From IMG/VR virus record IMGVR_UViG_3300030385_000861, positions 1-26,306 of that record: a DNA stretch of 26,306 bases. One strand, 5' to 3'. This DNA comes from a virus. Made by a program: the position numbers and the translations under genes. This document shows positions 8,253 to 15,098 of this stretch, one piece after another; positions within the stretch are counted from its first letter, which is position 1; the number at the start of each line of letters is the position of its first letter. Below the pieces are notes generated by a model. It was not told the DNA's origin. It made no database searches and worked only from the letters and a program-made list of their open reading frames with translations.

Positions 8253-8634
8253 TACGGTTTATCTATCTCTCTGGGAGAACTCAACGGCTCCCTTAGATAA
8301 CTATTACTTGCTTGTTTTAACTTCATTACAGAAGAGAACGAGCGAGGCTAAAGTTGCTACTAAGGGCGCAGCGAATGAACGGGCTATTCCTTTGAGCTTT
8401 GACATTACTGATGATGAGGCTACGGGTGTAGAGCCTAAATTCTTAACGGATGATGTGAGCTTTTACAAGTACGAAGTGTATGAGCAGACAAGCTCAACGA
8501 ATGTAGACATTACTGACGGCAGCGTATTAGGGAAAAGAGAAGAGGGGAAGGCTTGGATAGATGGAACAAGCGAGGTTACTTATATTTTAGAGCCTGAGAA
8601 CGAAAAGACGAATAGTATATATTTCAAAGTATGA
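8224..8634 (+). CDS. Hypothetical phage protein upstream of portal (136 aa)
   Basis: The protein begins MLKLTPNQNNTVYLSLWENS and looks like a compact beta-sandwich (NYYLLVLTSLQ, ISFDITDD-like strands, YKYEVYEQ, VTYILEPEN). Similar small beta-rich proteins sit near portal or fiber genes of Bacteroidota phages, but I cannot name a family. It ends four bases inside the portal gene (ATGA overlap), so the two are probably co-translated. A head-fiber or neck accessory role is inference only. Confidence 0.55.
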   Translation: MLKLTPNQNNTVYLSLWENSTAPLDNYYLLVLTSLQKRTSEAKVATKGAANERAIPLSFDITDDEATGVEPKFLTDDVSFYKYEVYEQTSSTNVDITDGSVLGKREEGKAWIDGTSEVTYILEPENEKTNSIYFKV

Positions 8635-10355
8635 AGATTGTAAATATGGCTTCGGTTACTACTCCTAAGATATTGGAGAGCGCAGGGAAAGAGTGGGTAT
8701 CTTATGGCGAGGATAACAATTATTTCCAATACCTTATTGATAGGTATAACGGGAGCGCAGTAAATAACGCTATTATAACGGGTATAAGCGAGCAAATCTA
8801 TGGCGAGGGGCTTAGTGCTACCGATAGCAATAGAAAGCCCTTAGACTACGCTAAAATGCGTTCTATCTTTAAGGGTGAGGACTTGAAAAGGGTGGCGGTA
8901 GATTACGAGCTCTTCGGAATGGCGGCATTTAATATCGTTTGGAATAAGGGCAAGACTGAAATACTAAAGGCAAAACATTTGCCGATGCAGAATCTTAGAC
9001 CTGAGAAGGCTGAAGAGGGCGAGGTGAAAGCTTGGTTCTATTCAGATGATTGGACACAGCACAGAAAGCAAAAGTTTACTCCGAGAAGGATAGAAGCTTT
9101 TACGGGTGCTAGGGGTGAGGAAACTCAAGTGATGGTATTAAAGCGATATGCTTCGGGATTCTTTTACTTTTCTCCCGTAGACTATCAGGGGGCTTTACAA
9201 TGGGCGGAGATAGATGAGGAGATAGGGAATTATCACCTTACGAATATTCAGCAGGGCTTTGCTCCTTCGATGCTTATCAACTTTAACAATGGTAAGCCTA
9301 CGGATGACGAGGAGCGAGCTATCGAGAGGAAGGTGCAGAGCAAGCTAACGGGAACGGATGGCAAGAAAGTGTTGCTTTCCTTCAATGATTCCAACGATAC
9401 GGCAACGACTATCGAAACGATAAATATATCGGATGCTTCGGAGCAATATAAATTCTTGAGCGAAGAGGCTACAACTAAAATAATGGTAGGGCATCGAGTA
9501 ACTTCTCCGATGTTATTTGGTATTAAAGATTCATCGGGATTAGGTAATAATGCGGAGGAGCTAAAGACGGCATCGCAGTTGTTCGATAATACGGTGATCA
9601 AGCCAAAGCAGAATATTATATTAGAGGCGATTAATGAGGTTCTTATCATCAATGGGATAATCTTAAACACCTTTTTTAAGACTTTGCAACCGATAGAATT
9701 TGTAGATACTGAAGGCTTAAACGCTGAGGAAACTGAAAAGGAAACGGGTATTAAGATGAGTAAAGCACCTTTCTTATCTGACGAGCTAGGCGATGAGCTT
9801 TTAGACGAGTTGGAGATTATAGGCGAGGAGAATGATGCCGAAGAATGGGAGTTAATAAGTGAGGAGCTTGTAGATACTACTCAAGAGGGATTCCATCAGT
9901 TCGCAAATGCTACGAAATCTGATGCGAAGCCAAACGAGAAAAGCAAGTGGGGCGATGTCGGTCTTTACAAAGTAAGGTACGCTTATACTAAGACATCTCA
10001 GAAGACACCAGAGGGCGAATCTCGGAAGTTCTGCGTTAGGATGCTAGAGTTGGCTTCAGGCGGCTCAGAATACAGATACGAGGATATTAAAGCGATGAGT
10101 GCGAAAGGGGTAAATTCTCAGTTCTCCCCAAAGGGGGCGAGTTTTTACGATTTGTTCCTTTATTCTGGCGGGGTAAACTGTTATCATGGCTGGCTCAGAA
10201 GAATATATTTCAGAAAGAAAACGAGTAAAGGTAGATTTTTACCAAACGAAGGATTAAAGAACGATAGGCGAGTTGGTAATGCTCCATTTATTAAGCAGAA
10301 AGGGAAGGAGTCGATAGCTCCAATAGACACACCAAACAAAGGAAGAAAGAACTAA
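8631..10355 (+). CDS. Portal protein with C-terminal extension
   Basis: The 574-residue product has a portal core in about residues 1-365. Features include YGEDNNYFQYLIDRYNGSAV near the start, the VDYELFGMAAFNIV region, and the wing/crown part with MVGHRVTSPMLFG followed by SGLGNNAEELKTA, a hallmark of phage portals near the channel-forming helix. The dodecameric portal forms the DNA channel and binds terminase. Residues about 415-574 form an extra domain (RKFCVRML, SPKGASFYDLF, GGVNCYHGWLRR) with conserved-looking Cys, His and Trp; this recalls the C-terminal part of phage minor head proteins. The gene is far from terminase and downstream of the capsid gene, which is unusual. Confidence 0.75.
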   Translation: MKIVNMASVTTPKILESAGKEWVSYGEDNNYFQYLIDRYNGSAVNNAIITGISEQIYGEGLSATDSNRKPLDYAKMRSIFKGEDLKRVAVDYELFGMAAFNIVWNKGKTEILKAKHLPMQNLRPEKAEEGEVKAWFYSDDWTQHRKQKFTPRRIEAFTGARGEETQVMVLKRYASGFFYFSPVDYQGALQWAEIDEEIGNYHLTNIQQGFAPSMLINFNNGKPTDDEERAIERKVQSKLTGTDGKKVLLSFNDSNDTATTIETINISDASEQYKFLSEEATTKIMVGHRVTSPMLFGIKDSSGLGNNAEELKTASQLFDNTVIKPKQNIILEAINEVLIINGIILNTFFKTLQPIEFVDTEGLNAEETEKETGIKMSKAPFLSDELGDELLDELEIIGEENDAEEWELISEELVDTTQEGFHQFANATKSDAKPNEKSKWGDVGLYKVRYAYTKTSQKTPEGESRKFCVRMLELASGGSEYRYEDIKAMSAKGVNSQFSPKGASFYDLFLYSGGVNCYHGWLRRIYFRKKTSKGRFLPNEGLKNDRRVGNAPFIKQKGKESIAPIDTPNKGRKN

Positions 10356-10525
10356 TGGCAAAAGGTAAAGTAGACGGCAGAACAAAAGAGGCGAAAGCTA
10401 CGAAAGAGGTGGCAAGTAAGATACTCAACACCGAAGGGCAGAAGATGCGCAAGACGGTTAATGTAAAGAGAAAAGTAACGATAGAAACTTCATACAATGG
10501 CAGTACTATTTTGCAACGAGGATAA
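10355..10525 (+). CDS. Small basic hypothetical protein (56 aa)
   Basis: The frame starts at ATG 10355, sharing one base with the portal stop codon (TAATG), and ends at 10525, overlapping the next gene by 29 nt. The product is strongly basic (KVDGRTKEAKATKEVASK, MRKTVNVKRKV) with no hydrophobic segment. It could be a DNA- or capsid-binding accessory, but no family is recognised. Overlaps on both sides support it as a real gene. Confidence 0.5.
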   Translation: MAKGKVDGRTKEAKATKEVASKILNTEGQKMRKTVNVKRKVTIETSYNGSTILQRG

Positions 10526-10994
10526 GCTCAAGAGCTCAACGGCATTAAACTATAATGTCGATACTGCTTTTCTGTTGCCGCATATTAAGGTGGCGCAGGA
10601 TAAGCATATACAAGCTATTGTAGGGAGTAACCTATACGAGAAGCTAGAGGCTGAGATAAAAGCGGGAACGCTAACGGGTAATTATAAGATTCTGGTAGAT
10701 GACTTTTTACAAGATTCTATTATCCATTATGCACTTGCGGAAGCTTTGCCGTTTATATCTTTTAAGATTGCCAACGGTACGGTAACTCAAAAGAATAGCG
10801 AGAACGGAACGGCAGCCTCTCGTAGTGATGTCGATTACTTAGTGCAAAAGGAGCGAGATACGGCGGAGTTCTACGGGCAACGGGCGATAGATTATATAAT
10901 TAATAATACGGGCTTATTTCCTGAGTACTCGAACAATACGGGCGAGGATATTAAGCCTTCACGATGCGCATATAAAACGGGATTGGTTATATGA
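10497..10994 (+). CDS. Head-tail connector-like protein (DUF6712-like)
   Basis: The 165-residue, mainly helical protein resembles the DUF6712-type neck proteins of Bacteroidota phages. The recognised features are HIKVAQDKHIQAIVGSNLYEKL near residue 30, a helix-turn region YKILVDDFLQDSIIHYALAEALPF at about 65-88, and a later helix with YGQRAIDYI. By analogy with similar small helical adaptors it would join portal and tail. It follows the portal gene with one small gene between them, as expected for a head-completion protein. The family call is from sequence likeness alone. Confidence 0.6.
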   Translation: MAVLFCNEDKLKSSTALNYNVDTAFLLPHIKVAQDKHIQAIVGSNLYEKLEAEIKAGTLTGNYKILVDDFLQDSIIHYALAEALPFISFKIANGTVTQKNSENGTAASRSDVDYLVQKERDTAEFYGQRAIDYIINNTGLFPEYSNNTGEDIKPSRCAYKTGLVI

Positions 10995-11107
10995 GATACA
11001 AACCAAAGAAGAAGAATGTAAAGAAATTAAGAATATATTTAAGCAAATTAAATGAGTGCCGAGCAGATAGAACTAAACACAATAAACTTCGCAGCCGTAA
11101 GCTTTAG
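10991..11107 (+). CDS. Very small basic protein (38 aa)
   Basis: ATG 10991 overlaps the preceding stop by 4 nt (ATGA) and the frame ends at TAG 11105-11107, overlapping the next small gene by 56 nt. The product (MRYKPKKKNVKKLRIYL start) is extremely rich in Lys and Arg. Such tiny basic frames are often real in dense phage operons, but the long overlap with the next gene makes this one uncertain. Confidence 0.35.
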   Translation: MRYKPKKKNVKKLRIYLSKLNECRADRTKHNKLRSRKL

Positions 11108-11195
11108 CCTTGTAAATGTCGAAGGCTTCCTTACGATATTAGTATTGGTAACAGCATTGGCATATAATATAAAACGATTATATGGTAAAGATTAA
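11052..11195 (+). CDS. Small single-pass membrane protein (47 aa)
   Basis: The product has one clear membrane helix at about residues 25-40 (GFLTILVLVTALAYNI) followed by a basic tail (KRLYGKD), giving an inside-positive C-terminus. It lies directly before the M15 peptidase gene and overlaps it by 14 nt. In this context it could be a holin-like or spanin-like lysis component. Size and topology are compatible, but no lysis motif is specific enough to name it. Confidence 0.5.
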   Translation: MSAEQIELNTINFAAVSFSLVNVEGFLTILVLVTALAYNIKRLYGKD

Positions 11196-11541
11196 ATATT
11201 TTTCAGAAGAGGAGTTTTCATGTGATGGTGTAAACTGTTGGGATAAGATGAGTTTAGAGCTATTGATAAAATTGGACCTTGCTAGAACGATAGCGGGAGT
11301 ACCTTTTAAGATTAACAGCTCGTGGCGAAGTATCGAGGCAAACGAGAGAACGGGAGGGAAAGCGAATAGCTCTCACCTTAGAGGCAATGCGGTGGATATT
11401 GCTTGCGGAGGTTCTAGCGATAGATTCCGCATATTAGATGCGCTATTAGCAGCAGGCTTTAGAAGGATAGGGATATCACAGAGCTTCATTCATTGTGATA
11501 CTGACGAGCTTCTACCTGAGGCAGTAATCTGGACATACTAA
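11182..11541 (+). CDS. M15-type zinc peptidase, probable endolysin
   Basis: The 119-residue protein matches the M15A peptidase (D-Ala-D-Ala carboxypeptidase/L-Ala-D-Glu type) family across its whole length. It has NSSWRS at 45-50, SSHLRGNAVDI at 63-73 giving zinc ligands His65 and Asp72, and the C-terminal FIHCD with His104 as third ligand. A likely catalytic acid lies near residue 102-106. Such enzymes cut peptidoglycan stem or cross-link peptides and serve as phage endolysins. No signal peptide is seen, so it would need the small membrane proteins around it to reach the wall. It overlaps the preceding membrane-protein gene by 14 nt. Confidence 0.85.
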   Translation: MVKIKYFSEEEFSCDGVNCWDKMSLELLIKLDLARTIAGVPFKINSSWRSIEANERTGGKANSSHLRGNAVDIACGGSSDRFRILDALLAAGFRRIGISQSFIHCDTDELLPEAVIWTY

Positions 11542-11543
11542 TT

Positions 11544-11681
11544 ATGAGCGGTTGGGAATTATCATTCGGGTTTTATACTGGTATTCTTATCGGTATATGG
11601 TCGGACAAGTTTGAGAATGGGCACAAACATTGCTTTTATTTACCTTTTATTTATTTGGAATTAAATACTTATTATGATTGA
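11544..11681 (+). CDS. Small putative membrane-associated protein (45 aa)
   Basis: ATG 11544 lies two bases after the endolysin stop. The product has a hydrophobic segment with aromatic residues at about 4-19 (WELSFGFYTGILIGIW) and a second hydrophobic patch at 30-41. It ends at TGA 11679-11681, overlapping the next gene by 8 nt. The cassette position suggests a lysis or membrane role; no family is recognised. Confidence 0.45.
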   Translation: MSGWELSFGFYTGILIGIWSDKFENGHKHCFYLPFIYLELNTYYD

Positions 11682-11838
11682 ATTTTTAGCAGAAAACTGG
11701 GGTGAGCTTCTTATCGGTGTAATGGCATTTGGTAAGATAGTAGTAAACCTAACGCCAACGGAAACGGATAATAAAGTATTCGGGTGGATTGATGACTTTA
11801 TAAACTACTTTATTAAAGACAAATTAAATGCCAATTAA
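11674..11838 (+). CDS. Small phage protein of lysis region (54 aa)
   Basis: The protein begins MIEFLAENWGELLIGVMAFG, an amphipathic to hydrophobic helix (about residues 10-26) typical of small phage membrane proteins, then a polar part with DNKVFGWIDDFINYFIKDK. I recall similar small proteins beside holins in Bacteroidota phages, but not a named family. It overlaps the gene before by 8 nt and the one after by 11 nt, consistent with a coupled lysis operon. Confidence 0.5.
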   Translation: MIEFLAENWGELLIGVMAFGKIVVNLTPTETDNKVFGWIDDFINYFIKDKLNAN

Positions 11839-12043
11839 TCCGATGTGGGCAAAAGGGCTGCTCGCTATCATTCCCAAAATGTTTAAAGACAATAAAGGGA
11901 AGTGGAGTAGTAAGAGAACGGTGAGCGGGGTGCTTGCTGTTGCTTGTGTGGCTCAGATTGAGGCTAACGGCTTAGATACTAACACTATATTGTTAGCATT
12001 TATTGCCGTAATACCATTATGCTTCTCCGTATTTGAAAAATAA
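11828..12043 (+). CDS. Putative holin
   Basis: This 71-residue protein has a short N-terminal amphipathic part, a polar KDNKGKWSSKRT segment at about 20-31, then two hydrophobic stretches: VSGVLAVACVAQI (32-44) and ILLAFIAVIPLCFSVF (54-69). Two close membrane spans, small size and a place after an endolysin gene are those of a class II holin. It ends the lysis block; a gene-free A/T-rich stretch of 33 nt follows. Holin families share little sequence, so the call rests on topology and context. Confidence 0.55.
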   Translation: MPINPMWAKGLLAIIPKMFKDNKGKWSSKRTVSGVLAVACVAQIEANGLDTNTILLAFIAVIPLCFSVFEK

Positions 12044-12058
12044 TTTCATATATTAGCA
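12044..12058 (+). promoter_or_regulatory. Promoter-like element TTTCATATATTAGCA
   Basis: This 15-mer lies in the short gap between the putative holin and the metallophosphoesterase and recurs exactly at 19967-19981 in another intergenic gap. It contains TATATTAG, one base from the TATATTTG -7 element used elsewhere here, but I find no good TTTG 19-21 nt upstream. It may be a variant promoter; in A/T-rich DNA a chance match is not excluded. Confidence 0.3.
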
Positions 12059-12076
12059 CAAAGCTAATTTTACAAT

Positions 12077-13156
12077 ATGAAAAAGAATAACAGATTTAGA
12101 CTTAATCCTCCCGAGATTGAGATGCTCAAACAGTTCAGGGCGCAACCATTAGATAACATTAACGACAACACCGCATTGGATTTACACCTTAAAGAAAGGG
12201 GGATTCCTAAGGGCGATGTTGTGAGTGTTAAGCATTGGCAGAATATGGGAGGAGAGCTTCGCTTTTCTATCGTTACCAAAGAAGGTAAGGGAATAGATGA
12301 AGGGGGCTTATTCGAGCGATTAAATACCTTTATCGAGGGGAACGCTCCAGACTACCCAAAGCTAAAGCATAAGGCGGGGCGGCATCTATTAGTAATCAAT
12401 CCCGCAGACATTCATATAGGCAAGTATGCCAATGAAGAAGAAACGGGCGAGGCTTACGATATTCCTATCGCAGTAACTAGAGTTGTGCAAGGTGTGCAGG
12501 GGCTGATTCATAAGGCTAAGGGCTTTGATATTGATCGGGTTCTTTTCTGTATTGGAAACGATGTATTGCATATTGACAATGTATATAACTCCACGACAAA
12601 GGGAACGCATCAAGATTGTGATGGTAAGTGGTGGGAGCATTACGAAGTAGCTTTGCAGCTATATGTTAAATGTGTTGAGATGCTCAGAGAGATAGCACCA
12701 GTAGACTGCGTACATTCTATGAGTAATCACGACTACCAAAGCGGTTTTCATTTAGCTCATGCTTTAAAAGCTTGGTTTAGAAATGCGGAAGATGTCAGCG
12801 TAGATGCAGGGGTGAAGCATCGCAAGTATTACGCTTATGGAAACAACCTCATAGGGCTTGAGCATGGAGACGGGGCAAAGATGGATAATCTCCCGCTACT
12901 TATGGCTAATGAGAAGCCTCAAGAGTGGGCAAATACAAAATACAGATACTGGTATCTTCACCACCTGCACCATAAGGTTAAGCATAAGTGGAGAGATGCG
13001 AAGGATTTTATAGGGGTTACGGTTGAATACTTACGCTCTCCTAGTGCTTCAGATTCTTGGCACGATAGAAAGGGCTATAAATCATTAACGGCAGTAGAGG
13101 CTTTCGTTCACGATTACGAGCAGGGGCAAGTGGCAAGGCTTACTCATTTCTTTTGA
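12077..13156 (+). CDS. Phage calcineurin-like metallophosphoesterase
   Basis: The 359-residue protein carries the metal-binding motif series of the calcineurin-like phosphoesterase superfamily: ADIHIGK at 110-116 (Asp111, His113), CIGNDVLHIDN at 158-168, SNHDY at 216-220, and GLEHGD at 260-265. An HHLHHKVKH cluster at 295-303 adds further histidines. Members hydrolyse phosphomono- or diesters, and several phage examples lie near replication or lysis genes; the substrate cannot be read from the sequence. The N-terminal 95 residues have no motif I know and may bind DNA or a partner. It is the last gene before a strong terminator, with a possible promoter element 18 nt upstream. Confidence 0.75.
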   Translation: MKKNNRFRLNPPEIEMLKQFRAQPLDNINDNTALDLHLKERGIPKGDVVSVKHWQNMGGELRFSIVTKEGKGIDEGGLFERLNTFIEGNAPDYPKLKHKAGRHLLVINPADIHIGKYANEEETGEAYDIPIAVTRVVQGVQGLIHKAKGFDIDRVLFCIGNDVLHIDNVYNSTTKGTHQDCDGKWWEHYEVALQLYVKCVEMLREIAPVDCVHSMSNHDYQSGFHLAHALKAWFRNAEDVSVDAGVKHRKYYAYGNNLIGLEHGDGAKMDNLPLLMANEKPQEWANTKYRYWYLHHLHHKVKHKWRDAKDFIGVTVEYLRSPSASDSWHDRKGYKSLTAVEAFVHDYEQGQVARLTHFF

Positions 13157-13226
13157 TGTTATAATATAAAAATATTATATTGCAGCGCTTGAGTTGGTTC
13201 TTGAGTACTTAATTTTAATTGCACTA

Positions 13227-13261
13227 GGAGGGGAGCTTAACGGTTTCCCTTCTTTTTTTTT
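13227..13261 (+). terminator. Rho-independent terminator closing the late block
   Basis: GGAGGGGAGC (13227-13236) pairs with GTTTCCCTTC (13243-13252) through ten pairs, three of them G-U, around a 6-nt loop, followed by about nine T. It separates the metallophosphoesterase gene from the early region. A promoter-like TATATTGCAG about 45 nt upstream could make a short RNA ending here. Confidence 0.85.
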
Positions 13262-13281
13262 GGTTCTTTTTGTGAAAATAT

Positions 13282-13312
13282 TTTGCAGATTAAAATAATT
13301 GTTCTATATTTG
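13282..13312 (+). promoter_or_regulatory. Bacteroidota-type promoter for early genes
   Basis: TTTG (13282-13285) and TATATTTG (13305-13312) are spaced by 19 nt, matching the sigma-ABfr consensus. The transcript would start near 13318 and carries the leader GAACAAAAACACTAAGA before the first ATG. Bases 13305-13333 are identical to 18713-18741 upstream of another small gene. Confidence 0.75.
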
Positions 13313-13335
13313 TAGAGAACAAAAACACTAAGACT

Positions 13336-13521
13336 ATGAAACAAGTTAAAGAAATACTTACAAACGCAAAAGGAGAATTAATCGTAAAATACTCTGTTTA
13401 TGAAGATGGGAAGTTATTTAAAATTGCAAGATTTAAAGCGTGGGTAGATTCAAGAACGGGAGATATAGAAACTGATGAGCCTTATTATACTAAGTATTAC
13501 ACTAACCACCAAAACAACTAG
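13336..13521 (+). CDS. Small early protein (61 aa), unknown
   Basis: This is the first gene after the early promoter; its ATG follows the shared leader AACACTAAGACT. The product is charged, with a beta-rich pattern (ELIVKYSVYEDGKLFKIARF) and an acidic-then-aromatic tail (ETDEPYYTKYYTN). No family is recognised. A likely role is host takeover, as for many first early genes, but nothing in the sequence demonstrates this. Confidence 0.6.
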   Translation: MKQVKEILTNAKGELIVKYSVYEDGKLFKIARFKAWVDSRTGDIETDEPYYTKYYTNHQNN

Positions 13522-13526
13522 AAATT

Positions 13527-13709
13527 ATGAAAGCTAAATTTACAAAAGGTCAAAAAGTTATATACGCAGGGAATGAGGCAACTATAAAGAGCGTTACGGA
13601 ACATTACGACGGAACTATATATTACAAGCTTACATATTACACAAAAAACGCTTTTGGTGATGTAGTAAGATTCGGAGTAGAGGTAACTGAAAACGAACTA
13701 AACAACTAA
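13527..13709 (+). CDS. Small early protein (60 aa), SH3/KOW-like beta protein
   Basis: The product starts MKAKFTKGQKVIYAGNEATI, a pattern typical of small SH3-like or KOW-type barrels (KGQKVxYxGxEATIxxV), followed by strands YYKLTYYTKN and VVRFGVEV. Such folds often bind nucleic acid or protein but carry no fixed function. It follows the first early gene by five bases and precedes the next by four, so the three form one operon. Confidence 0.6.
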   Translation: MKAKFTKGQKVIYAGNEATIKSVTEHYDGTIYYKLTYYTKNAFGDVVRFGVEVTENELNN

Positions 13710-13713
13710 GATT

Positions 13714-14010
13714 ATGAAAGTAGAAGTAAACACAGAATCGAAAAATACGCTTTACACTCAGGGCGAGTATCCCGTAGGACATATTACGGTAGTTCTGGAG
13801 GACTATATAAGAAGGGCTGAGGTGTTTGATAAGATGTACAAGAATATGAACGCTAAGATAAGCGAGCTTACGGCGAATGGCGAGGATGCTTTGGCTGCTG
13901 TATTAATCGAGCAGCTTGAGCTAGTAGGTCAATGGTGGGATGGCTCTTATAGCTATAAAACCAAAGGAGATTTTAAAGCGAAACGATCAGGAGATAGATA
14001 TTCTTTTTAG
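13714..14010 (+). CDS. Early protein (98 aa), unknown
   Basis: The third gene of the early operon encodes a mixed protein. The N-terminal part is strand-like (YPVGHITVVLED). A helix with KMYKNMNAKISELTANGEDALAAVLIEQL follows at about 43-73, then a short aromatic/basic tail (WWDGSYSYKTKGDFKAKR). I do not recognise the family. The next promoter starts about 30 bp after its stop, so it probably ends the first early transcript, though no hairpin terminator is visible. Confidence 0.55.
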   Translation: MKVEVNTESKNTLYTQGEYPVGHITVVLEDYIRRAEVFDKMYKNMNAKISELTANGEDALAAVLIEQLELVGQWWDGSYSYKTKGDFKAKRSGDRYSF

Positions 14011-14042
14011 GTCTATTCCTTTTTTTATCTGAAAATATTTAT

Positions 14043-14050
14043 TATATTTG
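14043..14050 (+). promoter_or_regulatory. Promoter -7 element TATATTTG
   Basis: TATATTTG is followed by the same GAACAAAAACACTAAGA leader as the promoter at 13282 and then an ATG at 14074. No clear TTTG lies 19-21 nt upstream, so the -33 part is weak. The leader match is the stronger evidence. The ATG at 14053 would lie at the expected transcription start and is probably not used. Confidence 0.6.
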
Positions 14051-14073
14051 CAATGAACAAAAACACTAAGATT

Positions 14074-14298
14074 ATGGAAACTCAAGTAACACTATTAGGG
14101 AGATTGAAAACGAAGTATGCGATAGCTTTAGAAGGTGAGCGAGCTACTTATCCTTACGCTGTAAAGGCTGTTTTAAAGTGCTTATCTATGCATAGCAATA
14201 TATTAGACCTTGAAATTGGTGAGGCGATGGATATATTAAAATTCACTTCAGGAGATAAGCTTTCACCTATGAATTTATTTAACCTTTTTGACGAGTAA
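14074..14298 (+). CDS. Small early protein (74 aa), unknown
   Basis: I start this gene at ATG 14074 (METQVTLLGRLKTKY) because it follows the repeated early leader; the in-frame ATG at 14053 falls on the likely transcription start. The product is mainly helical, with AVLKCLSMHSN and LEIGEAMDILKF segments and an acidic end (NLFDE). No motif is recognised. It is the first gene of the second early operon, with the next gene two bases downstream. Confidence 0.6.
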   Translation: METQVTLLGRLKTKYAIALEGERATYPYAVKAVLKCLSMHSNILDLEIGEAMDILKFTSGDKLSPMNLFNLFDE

Positions 14299-14300
14299 TT

Positions 14301-14498
14301 ATGGGAGCAATTAAAAGATTACTACTCGGAACAAGACCTCAGCAAGTGGATAGAGAGTTAATGCTTGAGGCACAGATTAACGCACAGTACGATGAATTTT
14401 GTAGCTATGTCCACGAGTGGAAATGTGGCAATAGAACGCCAGAGAACACTACAATAGCAGAATTTGAGTACTTAGGAAAACCAACTAAAGATAACTAA
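14301..14498 (+). CDS. Small early protein (65 aa), unknown
   Basis: The product begins with a basic helix (MGAIKRLLLGTRPQQVDREL) followed by an acidic helix and a region with two cysteines (FCSYVHEWKCGN) that are too few for a zinc site alone. It sits one base ahead of the next gene in the same operon. No family is recognised. Confidence 0.5.
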   Translation: MGAIKRLLLGTRPQQVDRELMLEAQINAQYDEFCSYVHEWKCGNRTPENTTIAEFEYLGKPTKDN

Positions 14499-14499
14499 G

Positions 14500-14874
14500 A
14501 TGGATGCATCAAAATTAAACGAGCTTTACAAAGCTAACGGGCTAACGGAGAATGATATCTTTAAGCATAAATTCTACACGATAATATCTAGGGGAGGGAT
14601 TGATAAGATACAAGCTAACAACTCGATAGATATAAGTTACGAGCTGCTGCATAACTCGCCAGATAATAAGTGTATAATCATTAAGGCTACGGCAACGGTG
14701 GGCGAACAGACTATTCAAACCTTCGGGGAGGCTTCACCAAGCAACACGAGTAATAGCTATCCCGTAGCAATGGCAGAAAAGAGAGCGATGAGCAGGGCAG
14801 TATTGAAATTGACGGGCTTTTATGAGCTTGGACATTTCGGAGAAGATGAAGCAGATGAATTTAAAATAAAATAG
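14500..14874 (+). CDS. Conserved phage protein, possible recombination/annealing-related
   Basis: The 124-residue protein has the pattern IIKATATVGEQTIQTFGEASP, then NSYPVAMAEKRAMSRAVLKL with TGFYELGHFGEDE. The motif of a beta-sheet followed by a helix rich in AEKRAxxRA recalls small phage and bacterial proteins related to Rad52/ERF-like single-strand annealing factors, in which this helix follows a GEA(S/D)P turn. That likeness is from memory and is weak. Its neighbours, an HTH protein, a DnaA-domain protein and an SSB-like protein, support a role in DNA replication or recombination. Confidence 0.45.
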   Translation: MDASKLNELYKANGLTENDIFKHKFYTIISRGGIDKIQANNSIDISYELLHNSPDNKCIIIKATATVGEQTIQTFGEASPSNTSNSYPVAMAEKRAMSRAVLKLTGFYELGHFGEDEADEFKIK

Positions 14875-14876
14875 AG

Positions 14877-15098
14877 ATGGGAAAAGGTAGAACATGGATG
14901 GCAGAAACGAAGTTGCAGGAGATAATCTTAAACACCTACACCAGTAAAGAGAGAGCTTGTAAGGCTCTTGGGATTACGCAACCGACATTAAGAAGATTAT
15001 TTTTAACTGAAGGAGACTATACCTTTAGTCAATTAAGGCAAATCAGCCGAGATAGTGGAATACCACTTATTTATTTAATCAAATCAATTAAAAGATGA
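14877..15098 (+). CDS. Small helix-turn-helix protein
   Basis: The 73-residue product contains a helix-turn-helix at about residues 22-42 (TSKERACKALGITQPTLRRL), followed by a second small helical unit (FSQLRQISRDSGIPLIYLIKSI). It probably binds DNA as a small regulator or acts with the DnaA-like protein encoded next, with which it overlaps by 4 nt (ATGA). Start may be ATG 14877 or the in-frame ATG 14898 (MAETKLQEII), which would drop seven residues without touching the domain. Confidence 0.6.
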   Translation: MGKGRTWMAETKLQEIILNTYTSKERACKALGITQPTLRRLFLTEGDYTFSQLRQISRDSGIPLIYLIKSIKR

